In this document: in pieces, positions 31,047 to 41,500 of the stretch
Numbering within the stretch: position 1 is the first letter of the stretch
Layout of the letters: the number at the start of each line of letters is the position of its first letter
Assembly: GCA_004562915.1 (NCBI GenBank)
Contig: SFQZ01000018.1
Coordinates: 1 to 52,186 of the forward strand
DNA: 52,186 bases
DNA from: a bacterium
GTDB lineage: Bacteria > Bacillota_A > Clostridia > Lachnospirales > Lachnospiraceae
Reading direction: 5' to 3'
Notes under the pieces: model-generated
The model's input: the letters and a program-made list of their open reading frames with translations, nothing else
Database searches by the model: none
What the model was told of the DNA's origin: nothing
Translations under genes and position numbers: made by a program

Positions 31047-33566
31047 ATGCAGAAGATATTAAGTAAGAGAATTTTAAGAGATTTAAAAGAGAACTGCATG
31101 CGGTATCTGGCGTTAAGTGCGCTCATTATCCTGTGTATGTATGTCATTATTTCATTGATTGGAACAGCAGATACCATCATTATTGGTACAGAGAAGCTGG
31201 CTGAAAGCAATTATTTGGAGGACGGTGAGTTCAGCCTGTTTGTTCCGCTGTCTGATAAAGAAACGGAGGAATTGACAGATAAGGGAATTACACTGGAAGA
31301 ACAGTTTTATCTGGATTATGCCATGGAAGATGGCAGTACATTAAGAGTATTTCAAAACAGAAAGAAAATTAATATCATTGAAATCGTAGAAGGAAAAGAG
31401 GCAGAGAATGATACAGAACTTGTGGTAGAACGTCGTTTCGCTAAAGAACATGATATTGAGATAGGAGATAGCATTGTAATCGGAGATGATATATTTGTGG
31501 TTGTTGGAATTGGCTGCAGTCCGGATTATGATGCACCCCTTAAGGATTTTACAGATGGCAGTGTGGATAGCTTTCAATTTGGCACTGTCTTTGTAACGGA
31601 AGAAGCTTATAAGCAATTACTTAGTGAGGGTGGTAGCTTGAAAGCGGAGGAATATGTTTATGCATATCTTCTGAATGGAGAAATGACGGATGAAGAGTTA
31701 AGAGACAAGGTAGAGGAACTGAAGGTGGATGCAGATTCGATGCCGGATGATTTTTTTCAGGAGTATTGGGAGGAAATGACTGCGGATAAAACCGAATTAG
31801 AAGATGGAATCGATTCTCTTGTGGAAGGCTCCGGTGAACTTGCCAATGGCTTATCGGAATTAAATGAAATACCACTTGGAATTCCTGCATTAGAACAGGG
31901 TGTTTTATCTGCTTATGAGGGGGCTAAGGAGTTAAATGATGGATTAGGAGAGTTACAAAATAAAACGGATGAATTGATTGATGAGTATTTTAATTTTGAG
32001 ATATCAAATCTGAGAAGCTTTTTAAAGGCGGAAGATAATCCGAGAATCATGGCAGCGGCGAATGATCAGGTGTTGAACAAATATGGTGGTTTACTTGCCG
32101 GTGGTATTGTACTTGTATTATTTGCTTATGTGATTTCTGTGTTTGTGGTGTATGGAATTGAAAAGGAAAATACTACTATCGGAGCCTTATATGCCCTGGG
32201 TGTGAATCGTAATCAGTTGATGTTACATTATTTATGTCTTCCGGTTGTAGTCTCATTCCTTGCCGGTGCAATCGGTTGTATGATTGGATTTGCGTCGATT
32301 GGAGGCAGTACCATTATGGGAAGCTGTTACGAATATTTTTCCATTCCGAATATGGAGAGTGTTTATCCGCCTTATCTGATTGTATATGGGTTAGTGTTAC
32401 CTCCCGTTATTTCCGCACTGGTTAACTGGATTGTAATTCGTGGAAAATTGAACCGCCCGGCATTGCAAATGCTAAAGAATGAGCAAAAAAGTCAACCTAT
32501 GAAGCAGATTAAGTTAGGAAAAATGAATTTTGTCAGAGCGTTTCGCATTCGTCAGATTATGAGAGAGGCACGGACATCCTTAACTGTAGTAGGGGGAATG
32601 TTTATTTCATTGCTAATTCTGATGCTGGGCTTAAATTGCTATGTAATGTGTCAGCATATCAGCAAAGATAACAAAGCAGATACAAAATTTGAATATCTGT
32701 ATACCTATAAATATCCGGAAGAAACTGTTCCGGAAGGTGGATATGAGGCATTTACAAAGACGGTAAAAAAAGAAAACATGGGCTATAATCTGGATGTTGC
32801 TATTTTAGGTATCGAGGAAGACAATCCGTTCTTTGACGTTAATTTAACAGACAGTAAAAGTGATGTGGTGATTTCCTCTGCTATGGCTGAAAAGTATGGT
32901 CTGAAAAAAGGCGATGTTTTTGTTGTGGAAGATGAAGAGGCAAAAATGCACTATGCATTTACTGTTCATGATATTACGCAGTATGCTACCAGTTTCTATA
33001 TTTTTATGGACATTGACTGTATGCGGGAAATGTTTGGTGAAGATGAAGATTATTATAACCAGGTATTTTCAGACAAAGAACTGGATATCCCGACGGGACG
33101 ATTATATGGTGTGACGACCAAAAAGGATATTGAAAAGTCCGCAGATGTATTTATACAGCAGATGATGCCGATGGTAGTAATGATGACGGTTGTTTCTTCC
33201 TTGATTTTTGCGGTAGTGATGTATCTGATGATGAAGGTTATGATTGACCGTTGTGCGTTTCACATATCCATGGTCAAGGTGTTTGGCTACAGGACAAAAG
33301 AAATCAAAAAACTGTATCTGGATGGGAATTTCTATGTGATTGCGGTAGGAGCAGCCGTTTGTATTCCTATGGCTAAAAAATGTATGGACTTGATGTATCC
33401 TCTTATGGTATCCAATGTAAACTGCGGAATGAATCTTCATTATCCATGGCGGATGTATGTGATTGTGTATGCTGCAGTATTGGTGCTGTATTTTGTAATG
33501 AATGGCTTATTGACTTCAAAGCTTAAAAAAGTAAATTTAGCGGAAGTGTTAAAGAATAGAGAGTGA
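31047..33566 (+). CDS. FtsX/MacB-type ABC permease, large form
   Basis: ATG 31047 follows GGAGG; an upstream frame from 31005 overlaps the ATPase. The 839 residues have an N-terminal span (~20-40), a large outer domain with a helical coiled part ('ELEDGIDSLVEGSGELANGLSEL', residues about 250-320), then three spans (350-470). A second FtsX half follows with a span near 510, another outer domain and three terminal spans. Such duplicated FtsX permeases export toxic compounds or lipids. It pairs with the preceding ATPase and is paralogous to 48746-51355. Confidence 0.88.
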   Translation: MQKILSKRILRDLKENCMRYLALSALIILCMYVIISLIGTADTIIIGTEKLAESNYLEDGEFSLFVPLSDKETEELTDKGITLEEQFYLDYAMEDGSTLRVFQNRKKINIIEIVEGKEAENDTELVVERRFAKEHDIEIGDSIVIGDDIFVVVGIGCSPDYDAPLKDFTDGSVDSFQFGTVFVTEEAYKQLLSEGGSLKAEEYVYAYLLNGEMTDEELRDKVEELKVDADSMPDDFFQEYWEEMTADKTELEDGIDSLVEGSGELANGLSELNEIPLGIPALEQGVLSAYEGAKELNDGLGELQNKTDELIDEYFNFEISNLRSFLKAEDNPRIMAAANDQVLNKYGGLLAGGIVLVLFAYVISVFVVYGIEKENTTIGALYALGVNRNQLMLHYLCLPVVVSFLAGAIGCMIGFASIGGSTIMGSCYEYFSIPNMESVYPPYLIVYGLVLPPVISALVNWIVIRGKLNRPALQMLKNEQKSQPMKQIKLGKMNFVRAFRIRQIMREARTSLTVVGGMFISLLILMLGLNCYVMCQHISKDNKADTKFEYLYTYKYPEETVPEGGYEAFTKTVKKENMGYNLDVAILGIEEDNPFFDVNLTDSKSDVVISSAMAEKYGLKKGDVFVVEDEEAKMHYAFTVHDITQYATSFYIFMDIDCMREMFGEDEDYYNQVFSDKELDIPTGRLYGVTTKKDIEKSADVFIQQMMPMVVMMTVVSSLIFAVVMYLMMKVMIDRCAFHISMVKVFGYRTKEIKKLYLDGNFYVIAVGAAVCIPMAKKCMDLMYPLMVSNVNCGMNLHYPWRMYVIVYAAVLVLYFVMNGLLTSKLKKVNLAEVLKNRE

Positions 33567-33671
33567 TTTTGTTGAAAAAGTGAATTACAATAAGGCTTAA
33601 TTCAGAACTCTGATATTGTCTTACATTCGTACAGTTGATTTATTTTATCAGTTGGTATCTTGTCCCTGACA

Positions 33672-33724
33672 TTGACAGCTGAGGTAACATTTGATACAAT
33701 TTAATAGGTTAGACATAACTAACC
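33672..33724 (+). promoter_or_regulatory. ahpC promoter with perfect DtxR-like operator
   Basis: TTGACA (33672-33677), 17 bp, TACAAT (33695-33700). GGTTAG-ACATAA-CTAACC at 33707-33724 is the best dyad of the set and covers the predicted start. No PerR-type box was noticed. The stretch 33567-33671 holds nothing I can name. Confidence 0.8.
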
Positions 33725-33778
33725 AATAATCTAAATAATAAATTTGATTGTGACAATCAATAGAAAAGGAGGATTTCA

Positions 33779-34342
33779 ATGTCATTAATTAACAAAGAAG
33801 TAAGTGATTTTTCAGTACAGGCATTTCAGAATAATGAGTTCAAAACAGTAACAAAAGCTGATTTGCAGGGAAAATGGAGTATATTCTTTTTCTATCCTGC
33901 AGATTTTACATTTATCTGCCCTACCGAATTAGAGGATTTGGCAAATAAGTATGAGGAATTCAAAAAAATCGGCTGCGAGATTTATTCGGTATCCTGTGAT
34001 ACCCATTTCGTACACAAGGCATGGCATGATGCATCTGAGAGGATTCAAAAGATTCAGTATCCTATGCTCGCTGATCCTACTCATGCGCTTTCCAGAGATT
34101 TCGAGGTATATATTGAATCAGATGGTGTTTCGGAGCGTGGAACTTTTATTGTAAATCCCGAGGGAAAAATTGTGGCATATGAGGTAAATGCGGGAAATGT
34201 CGGCAGAAATGCAGACGAGTTATTCCGAAAAGTGCAGGCAAGCCAGTTTGTGTATGAACATGGCGATGAGGTTTGCCCGGCAAAGTGGCAGCCGGGAGCA
34301 GAGACGTTAAAACCGAGCCTTGATCTGGTAGGACAGCTTTAA
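33779..34342 (+). CDS. ahpC: Alkyl hydroperoxide reductase subunit C (2-Cys peroxiredoxin)
   Basis: AAAGGAGG precedes the ATG. The 187-residue typical 2-Cys peroxiredoxin has the peroxidatic Cys47 in FTFICPTE, the resolving Cys166 in EVCPAKW and the family's usual length. It reduces H2O2 and organic peroxides in the cytoplasm and is re-reduced by an AhpF-type flavoprotein, encoded next. Control by the iron-type operator links peroxide defence to iron import. A terminator-like hairpin separates it from the reductase gene. Confidence 0.95.
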   Translation: MSLINKEVSDFSVQAFQNNEFKTVTKADLQGKWSIFFFYPADFTFICPTELEDLANKYEEFKKIGCEIYSVSCDTHFVHKAWHDASERIQKIQYPMLADPTHALSRDFEVYIESDGVSERGTFIVNPEGKIVAYEVNAGNVGRNADELFRKVQASQFVYEHGDEVCPAKWQPGAETLKPSLDLVGQL

Positions 34343-34357
34343 TCTCAAATAGGAATT

Positions 34358-34398
34358 AAAACGGCATCGGTAGCGAAAGTGAAACCGATGCCGTTTTT
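34358..34398 (+). terminator. Intercistronic terminator between ahpC and the reductase gene
   Basis: A 14-bp perfect stem (34358-34371 with 34384-34397) ends in TTTTT. No new promoter is visible before the next gene, so it probably attenuates, giving more AhpC than reductase. Confidence 0.8.
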
Positions 34399-34415
34399 GA
34401 AAGGATGGAATTGTT

Positions 34416-36035
34416 ATGGATAATTTATACGATGTTGTTGTAGTTGGTGGAGGTCCCGCAGGACTTACTGCAGCCTTGTACCTTGCCAGAGCAAAATACA
34501 GAGTACTGGTTGTAGAAAAAGAGCAGTTTGGCGGACAGATTACCATTACTTCCGAGGTGGTAAACTTTCCGGGGGTTTATAAGACAAGTGGCAGGGAATT
34601 AACAGAAACCATGCGAAAACAGGCAGAAAGCTTTGGTGCTGAGTTTATGCTCGCAGAGGCAACAGGATTTGAGTTGACAGGAAAAATCAGAAAGGTTATC
34701 ACAAGCAGAGGGGAAATCTCATGTTTTGGGATTCTTCTTGCCACAGGTGCACATCCCAGAAAAATCGGATTTGACGGAGAAGAGAAGTTCAAAGGGCATG
34801 GCGTGGCGTACTGTGCCACTTGCGATGGGGAGTTTTTTGCCGGAAAAGAGGTCTTCGTCATAGGCGGTGGATTTGCGGCTGCAGAGGAGAGCGTGTTTCT
34901 GACCAGATATGCCAAGCATGTAACAGTTCTGGTTCGTGGAGAGGATTTTTCCTGTGCTAAGAGTACCGCAGATGCAGCTAAGAACCATGAAAAAATAACA
35001 GTGCTTACCAATTGCAGCGTGGTCAGCGTTGAAGGAGATTCGGCTCTTCGTATTCTGAAATATAAAAATAACCAGACCGGGGATGTGATGGAATATCGGG
35101 CGGAGAAAGGAGATACCTTCGGAGTTTTTGTGTTTGCGGGATATGAGCCGGAAACGGCACTTGTGAAAGATTTTGTAAAATTAAATGAGCAGGGTTATGT
35201 TGAAACGGACGAACAGCAGAAAACCAATATTGATGGGTTTTATGCTGCCGGGGATGTCTGCGTCAAAAATCTGCGTCAGGTGGTTACGGCTGTGGGTGAT
35301 GGAGCTTTGGCAGCCACAGAATTGGAACGATATGCAGCGAAAATGCAGAAAATAACCGGATTAAAGCCTCAGATAAAAGAAGCGGTCAGACAGGAGAATC
35401 CCGAAAAAGAACATGAGGGAGCAAATCAATCAGCTGATTCCTTATTTGATGCAGATATGACGGCACAGCTAAAAACAGTTTTTTCCAGGATGGAACATCC
35501 GTTGCTATTAAGGCTCTATCTTGATTCAAAGCCGTTATCTGAGGAACTAAAAAACTATGTAGAAGCAATGGCAGAACTCACGGATAAACTCTCAGTAGAG
35601 ATTGCAGAAAACCATACAGAAAGCGAGACTCCGTGTGTCAGGGTATTTCGGGAGGATCAATCGGATACAGGTCTTGCCTTTCATGGTGTGCCGGGCGGAC
35701 ATGAATTTACGTCTTTTGTTTTGGGATTATACAATGCGGCGGGAGAAGGTCAGACTGTAAGTGATTCAGTTAGAGAAAGAATTGCAAAGATTGAGCAAGC
35801 GGTGCATATTCAGATACTGGTTTCTCTTTCATGCACCATGTGTCCGGAACTGGTAACAGCTGCACAGAAGATTGCAGCTTTAAATCCTCTTGTTGCAGCC
35901 GAGGTTTATGACATCAATCATTTTGGTGAGAAAAAACAGAAGTACAACGTAATGAGTGTCCCTTGTCTTGTTATCAACGAAGATAAAATATCCTTTGGAA
36001 AGAAGAATATTGAGCAGATATTGGATTTGATTTAA
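34416..36035 (+). CDS. AhpF-like thioredoxin reductase with C-terminal thioredoxin-fold domains
   Basis: The 539-residue flavoprotein has an N-terminal thioredoxin-reductase unit (1-310): FAD site GGGPAGLTAA, redox CATC at Cys133/Cys136 and NADPH-type GGGFAAAE. A Gln/Glu/Ala linker is followed from ~350 by a tandem thioredoxin-fold module with CTMC (Cys473, Cys476) and cis-Pro SVPC. Classic AhpF has that module at the N-terminus; here it is at the C-terminus, as in clostridial Pdo/AhpF-like proteins. It should pass electrons from NAD(P)H to AhpC. It shares the ahpC transcript through an attenuator. Confidence 0.9.
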   Translation: MDNLYDVVVVGGGPAGLTAALYLARAKYRVLVVEKEQFGGQITITSEVVNFPGVYKTSGRELTETMRKQAESFGAEFMLAEATGFELTGKIRKVITSRGEISCFGILLATGAHPRKIGFDGEEKFKGHGVAYCATCDGEFFAGKEVFVIGGGFAAAEESVFLTRYAKHVTVLVRGEDFSCAKSTADAAKNHEKITVLTNCSVVSVEGDSALRILKYKNNQTGDVMEYRAEKGDTFGVFVFAGYEPETALVKDFVKLNEQGYVETDEQQKTNIDGFYAAGDVCVKNLRQVVTAVGDGALAATELERYAAKMQKITGLKPQIKEAVRQENPEKEHEGANQSADSLFDADMTAQLKTVFSRMEHPLLLRLYLDSKPLSEELKNYVEAMAELTDKLSVEIAENHTESETPCVRVFREDQSDTGLAFHGVPGGHEFTSFVLGLYNAAGEGQTVSDSVRERIAKIEQAVHIQILVSLSCTMCPELVTAAQKIAALNPLVAAEVYDINHFGEKKQKYNVMSVPCLVINEDKISFGKKNIEQILDLI

Positions 36036-36079
36036 AGGACTAGATTGGAAATTAATCTTTGGCCAAGAAAGGTGTAACT

Positions 36080-37057
36080 ATGCAACAGCTGAATTATTTA
36101 AAGCAAGACGAAAAAGTGCCAGGCAGAGAGTCTTTTGTGACTTATGTAGATTTTCAAGTGCAGGATGGCAGTGCCGATATGTGGCTGTACGACATCTTCC
36201 CAGGTGTGCAGCTTATGGTTGCTAATTTTGCTACTGAAAGCTGTTTTCGAGATAGTGAAAGGCAGAATGTGATTGGAATCAATCATTGTCGGAAGGGAAG
36301 ATTTGAGTGTGTCTTTGACAATAAGAACTATCTTTACCTGGGGGAGGGGGATATTGCTTTGAACAGTCAGATGCACCCACCGATTGCGTCATCTTTTCCA
36401 CTGAACTATTATTATGGCTCTACCATTATTATGTATCCGGAGGTTGTGAAAACAGTACGTGAGCTTCAGGTGTTTGAAATCAGTGCAGAGAAGATAGTAG
36501 AGAAGTATTCGTTAAAAACCGGTTCATGCGTGTTTCGTCGTAATACGGAAATAGAGCATGTATATCATGAATTATATACGAACTTGAAGCATCCGTCCTT
36601 GACATTTTTAAGGCTTAAGGTATTGGAACTATTATATCATTTTCAATCCAGACAAACTGTTTTTGAGGAGAAGCAAGAATATCTTTCCGGCACAACCGTG
36701 GAACGAATCAAGCATGCGAGAGAGCATTTGATACAAGATATGGAACATCGAATTAACCTGAAGGACTTGGCATGGGAGCATAACTTAAGTCTGACACAAC
36801 TGAAGGATGGCTTTAAACAGATTTATGGCGTATCTCCTTATGCATATTTGCGTAATTATAAAATGCATCTAGCGACACGGTTTTTGCAGGAATCTGATCG
36901 AAAAGTCAGTGAGATTGCCCTGGAGTTGGGATATCAGAATCCAAGCAAATTTGCAGAGGCATTTTGTGCAGTAATCGGGTGCAGTCCGAGTGCCTACCGG
37001 AAGAAGAAAGAGATGAATGGTGCAGTGAATGAATCGGCTACTATAACTTCTAAATAA
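36080..37057 (+). CDS. AraC-family regulator of the ECF/ABC uptake operon
   Basis: ATG 36080 follows AAAGGTG; TTG 36059 is open but lacks a site. The 325-residue protein has an N-terminal sensing region and two HTH motifs at about 225-325 ('INLKDLAWEHNLSLTQLKDGFKQ', 'KVSEIALELGYQNPSKFAEAF'). The organisation matches YbtA/PchR-type activators of siderophore-uptake genes, which sense the ferri-siderophore. It stands just before the ECF plus YbtPQ-like operon, and a direct repeat lies between. It probably activates that operon in the presence of substrate, over the iron repression. Confidence 0.8.
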   Translation: MQQLNYLKQDEKVPGRESFVTYVDFQVQDGSADMWLYDIFPGVQLMVANFATESCFRDSERQNVIGINHCRKGRFECVFDNKNYLYLGEGDIALNSQMHPPIASSFPLNYYYGSTIIMYPEVVKTVRELQVFEISAEKIVEKYSLKTGSCVFRRNTEIEHVYHELYTNLKHPSLTFLRLKVLELLYHFQSRQTVFEEKQEYLSGTTVERIKHAREHLIQDMEHRINLKDLAWEHNLSLTQLKDGFKQIYGVSPYAYLRNYKMHLATRFLQESDRKVSEIALELGYQNPSKFAEAFCAVIGCSPSAYRKKKEMNGAVNESATITSK

Positions 37058-37074
37058 AATGAGATAAGCAGTGG

Positions 37075-37109
37075 AATGATGCCGTCGTAATGACGGCATC
37101 ATTTTTTTG
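37075..37109 (+). terminator. Terminator after the AraC gene
   Basis: A 12-bp stem AATGATGCCGTC (37075-37086) with GACGGCATCATT (37092-37103) is followed by TTTTT. It isolates the AraC gene from the ECF operon. Confidence 0.88.
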
Positions 37110-37151
37110 GCTTTTTGGAGTGTTTTGCACAGAACGTGGCTTTTTGGAGTG
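37108..37151 (+). promoter_or_regulatory. Direct repeats, candidate AraC-activator sites
   Basis: TGGCTTTTTGGAGTG occurs at 37108-37122 and again at 37137-37151, a spacing of 29 bp. Direct repeats upstream of the -35 are how AraC activators dock, and an AraC gene lies immediately upstream. Confidence 0.65.
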
Positions 37152-37186
37152 GTACAATCTTGGACAATATAGTAAAATTTTCGAAG

Positions 37187-37200
37187 TTAGAAAAAACTAA
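37187..37200 (+). promoter_or_regulatory. DtxR-like operator of the ECF operon
   Basis: GTTAG-AAAAAA-CTAAC is a perfect dyad 26 bp before the first gene. TAAAAT at 37173-37178 may be the -10; the -35 is weak, consistent with an activator-dependent promoter. Confidence 0.75.
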
Positions 37201-37226
37201 CTAAATATAGAAAGGAAAGATTACAT

Positions 37227-37805
37227 ATGAAAGAAAAACTTACAACAAAGGATTTGATTGCCGCAGGTGCTTTTGGGGCTATTTATTTGGTATTGCTCAC
37301 GGTATTGTCTTCCGTACTGACCATTCTACCCGTCCTTTTTTTGGCCACACCGTTGATTGCCGGTATTGTTTTGGGAACGGTATACATGCTGTATGCAACC
37401 AAGGTGCCGCGAACCGGTGCCATCTTGGTGTTGGCGATACTGGTGGGGATAATTACCTCGATGTCAACGATTTATCCGTTATTTTTTGCTGTACTATGGG
37501 GAATCATTGCCGAGATCATTGTTAGTAAAAAACGCAAATCTGCCGGTGCGCTGGCTGTTAGTTACTGTGTGTTTAACCTGACTTCTATGGGGCCGTTCTT
37601 CGCCCTTGCTTTAGCTAAGGATGCTTTTTTGGAGAGTTGTGCCGAATATTACGGAGAAGGATATGTGGCTGCCTTGGATGCACTGACACCTAGCTGGATT
37701 GTTATGGTGCTGATAGTTCTGGCTTTGGTTGGTGGCTTGCTTGGTGGTCTGTTCGGCAGACGGATACTGAAAAAGCATTTTGCGAAGGTGGGGATTACGG
37801 CATGA
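37227..37805 (+). CDS. MptD-family ECF transporter substrate-binding (S) component
   Basis: AAAGGAAAG precedes the ATG. The 192-residue protein has five to six spans, beginning 'TTKDLIAAGAFGAIYLVL' and ending 'GGLLGGLFGRRILKKHF', both characteristic of the MptD/Trep_Strep S-component family. It binds the substrate in the membrane and delivers it with the T and A components encoded next. Its presence in an iron-controlled operon fits the streptococcal SiaFGH-type ECF heme importers, though the substrate is not proven here. It overlaps the T gene by ATGA. Confidence 0.85.
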   Translation: MKEKLTTKDLIAAGAFGAIYLVLLTVLSSVLTILPVLFLATPLIAGIVLGTVYMLYATKVPRTGAILVLAILVGIITSMSTIYPLFFAVLWGIIAEIIVSKKRKSAGALAVSYCVFNLTSMGPFFALALAKDAFLESCAEYYGEGYVAALDALTPSWIVMVLIVLALVGGLLGGLFGRRILKKHFAKVGITA

Positions 37806-38506
37806 GCACCAGATATGCTTCCAACGGCCTATTGGATCCAAGAAGCAAGCTGGCGGTGTTTATCGCCGCTTGCTTTTCTGCGTTTTCTGGATTGACACAT
37901 CCACAGGAATTCGCAATGCTTGGCCTGTGCATAGCAGTAAATCTGCTGTGTCAAAAATGGAAACGGGCTTTTTTTATATGTCTGATTTTTTGGCTTATGT
38001 TACTGTGTGACTTGTTTTTGGCGCCTCGATTATCAGGCATACCTCAGAATATGATTATGCTGCTATGCCATCTTTGCCGCTTTATCTTACCGTTGCTTTC
38101 AGCCTTTTATATCGTCACTCATTCTTCTAAAATCGGAGAATATATCAGCGCATTTACCCAAATGCATCTACCAAATGAGGTGATTATTCCAATGGCGGTA
38201 ATGCTGCGTTTTGTTCCGACCATACAGGAGGAATGGCAGATAGTGAATCAGGCTCTTCGCCTGAGAGGAATGGCGTTGACATGGAAGAATATCCTTCGTC
38301 GCCCGGTTCAAATGATGGAATACATGTTGGTTCCTTTTTTGCTGCAATGCTCAGTTATCGTGGACGAGATGACAGCGGCTGTGATGGCTCGTGGGTTTGA
38401 CAGAGACACACCTCGCAGCAGTTATATAGAGGTTCGGATGAAGATTCTGGATTGGTGCATCGTGATGGTTTCTGCTGGATTGTTGGTTTGGAATCTATTC
38501 TTTTGA
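37802..38506 (+). CDS. ECF transporter T component (energy-coupling permease)
   Basis: ATG 37802 overlaps the S-component stop. The 234 residues show four to five spans and the EcfT coupling motifs 'LRLRGMALTWK' and 'AVMARGFDRDTPR' (the Ala-Arg-Gly signatures that contact the ATPases). It links the S component to the double ATPase. It is slightly shorter than housekeeping EcfT, as is usual for dedicated group I systems. Confidence 0.88.
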   Translation: MSTRYASNGLLDPRSKLAVFIAACFSAFSGLTHPQEFAMLGLCIAVNLLCQKWKRAFFICLIFWLMLLCDLFLAPRLSGIPQNMIMLLCHLCRFILPLLSAFYIVTHSSKIGEYISAFTQMHLPNEVIIPMAVMLRFVPTIQEEWQIVNQALRLRGMALTWKNILRRPVQMMEYMLVPFLLQCSVIVDEMTAAVMARGFDRDTPRSSYIEVRMKILDWCIVMVSAGLLVWNLFF

Positions 38507-38522
38507 GAAAGGAGTGGATATT

Positions 38523-41500
38523 TTGATTAAACTGAATCATGTTTCATTTGCTTATAAGACCGGCGAAGCAGGTGAACCGATACAGGTTCTGCATAATGTG
38601 AACTTTCAGGCAGCACCAGGAGAATGCGTGGTATTTTGTGGAAAAAGCGGCTGCGGAAAGACGACGATGCTTCGGCTTATAAATGGTCTTGTTCCTCATT
38701 TTTATGCCGGCAATCTGGAAGGAAGCGCACTTATCGGAGGGGTGGATACAACACAGACACCGTTGCCCCGGATGGCCCGGATTGTTGGAAGTGTATTCCA
38801 GAATCCCCGTACTCAGTTCTTTCATTTAGATACCACAGGAGAAATGGTCTTTAATTTGGAAAACCAGAATATTTCATGTTCCGAAATGCAGAAGCGTCTG
38901 CAGGAGGTTGTTTGTCGGCTGAATCTGCAGGAACTGATGGAACGGAATATTTTTGAATTGTCAGGCGGAGAAAAACAGCAAATTGCCTGTGGTTCTGCCT
39001 ATGCGTCTCTACCGCCGATCATTGTTATGGATGAGCCGTCCTCTAATCTGGATATGGAAAGTATCCGGAAATTGCAAAAGATAATCTGTATTATGAAGGA
39101 AGAGGGGAAAACCGTTTTGCTCTCGGAACATCGGCTGTGGTATCTGGAGGGGATAGCCGATCGATATGTGCTACTGGAAAACGGGCAGATCAGCCAGGAG
39201 TTTACACCGGAAATGATAGCGAAGCTATCAAAAGAGAACCGAGATAAAATGGGACTTAGGGCAGTCAGCCGGAAACAGCTTTATGAGCCATGTTATGATA
39301 TGAATATAGGGGAATATTCTGATGTCGGATTAGAGATAGACAGGCTACAGTTTTGTCGGGAGAAGCGTCAGGTGTTGAATATACCGCATTTAAAGATTCC
39401 AAAAGGAGCTATTGTAGCGGTAATCGGGGAGAACGGAGCAGGAAAATCCACCCTCAGTCTTTGTCTGACAGGGCTTTTAAAACATGCCGGAACCATTCGA
39501 ATCGATGATGAGAAGATCCCAAACAAAAAGCTGCCGGAACAGACGTATCTGGTCATGCAGGAGGCAGGACATCAGTTGTTTAGTGACACGGTGCTTGGAG
39601 AGCTGACTTTGAACAAACAGACGGTGACAGAAGTGCAGGCTGAAGAGATTCTAGACAAACTTGGATTAAATGGAATGAAGAACCGTCATCCCGGCTCTCT
39701 CTCCGGAGGCCAGCAGCAAAGGCTTTCTTTGGGAATTGCTCTTTGTTCGAACAGAAGGCTGATGCTCTATGATGAGCCGACCAGTGGACAGGATGGTGAA
39801 AACCTCCGGCGAACGGCTGCAATGATTTGCAAGGCCAATAAACAGGCGATATGCACTTTGATTGTAACGCATGATCCAGAGTTGATTCTTCGTTGCGCTA
39901 CGCATATCCTGCATATTCACGCAGGAGAAGTAAAATATTTCATGCCGTTTGATAAGAGAGGAGTGAATTATATGAAGAAAGTATTTGAAGAGGATACACA
40001 GACAAAAAAAATACAAAAAACCGGTATGCCACGTTTGCTGGAATTTGCGGGACAGCATCGTCCGTTGCTTAGTTTGGCACAGTTTCTGGCCGGTATCAGC
40101 GCTTTGCTTTTGTTGGGTCCGTTTTTATGTGTTTATTTTGCTGCTTGTGAGCTTTTGGATGGCTTGACAGCTGGCGGTTTTGGCACAATGGCATTAGTCC
40201 AATGGGGGGGATGGGCATTGCTCCTAGAACTGGCTGGCTTGATACTTAATTTTGTGGCATTGCTGTTATCCCATACGGTAGCATTTCATACGGAAAAGAA
40301 TTTGAAGATGGCGGTGCTTCGCCATTTATCCAAGATGCCTATGGGGTATTTTGAGGAAAACCCCAGTGGAAAGATAAGGAAGATTATTGATGAGAACAGC
40401 GCTCAGATGGAGACTTATATAGCGCACCAAATGCCGGATTTGATGAGTGCCCAGGTAACAACCATCGCCAGTCTGGTGCTGATGCTGGCCATTGATTGGC
40501 ATATGGGTCTTCCATTGATTGTGCTGATGCTGGCCAGCTTTGTCTGCCAGATGAGCATGATGGGAGAAAAAACCATGAATTTCATGAAGCGTTATCAGGA
40601 TGCTCAGGAGGAGATGAACCACGAGGCGGTGGAATATGTCCGTGGAATTTCTGTCATCAAGGTGTTCGGACAGTCGGTACATTCGATTCGCCGATTTAAG
40701 GAGGCAATCAATGCTTATCGGGATGACGCACTGGCGTTTACTATGGCCTGCAAGCCTGGATACGTGGGGTTCAACACGGTGGTAAATGCTGCTTTTCTGG
40801 TATTGATTCCAGCCGGATTAATTGGCATAAGGGCAGCAGGAGATTTGACTGCATTTACAGAGAGATTTCTCTTTTATCTGATTTTTACGCCTGCCTGCGC
40901 TTCCGTTCTTAATAAGATTATGTATATGAGCAACTATAAAATGCAGGCAATGGAGTCTATGCGTCGTATTGATACAATATTGCTTACCAAAGAACAATCG
41001 GAAGACCAGGATCCACAGACGGCGCAGAGCAGTGACGTACAATTTGAACATGTAACCTTTACCTATCCCACCGGGGAGCAGCCTGCTATTTCGGATATCA
41101 GTTTTACTTCCAAAAGGGGAACGGTTACAGCATTGGTTGGACATTCAGGCTCTGGCAAGACGACAATCGGTACTTTAATTCCACGGTTTTATGATGTGCA
41201 GGAAGGTCACATTACACTTGGCGGTGTGGACCTGTCTAAGCTTTCGAAGCAGGAGTTGATGGCCAAGGTTGCCTTTGTGTTCCAGAATCCTAAGTTGCTG
41301 AAGGCTACACTGGAAGAAAATATTCGTGGCGGATGTAAGGATGCGAGCCGAGAGGATGTCTTGAGAGCGGCTCATTTGGCACAGTGTGATGATATTCTGG
41401 CAAAGCTTTCGGAGGGAATTGACAGTATTGTGGGTGGAAAAGGCGTCTATCTTTCCGGCGGAGAGGTGCAACGGGTGGCAATTGCAAGGGCAATTCTAAA

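Noticed and set aside
37152..37226. Vitamin riboswitch ahead of the ECF S component
   Set aside because: The leader after the operator is only about 26 nt and has no folded element, so vitamin-type control is unlikely.
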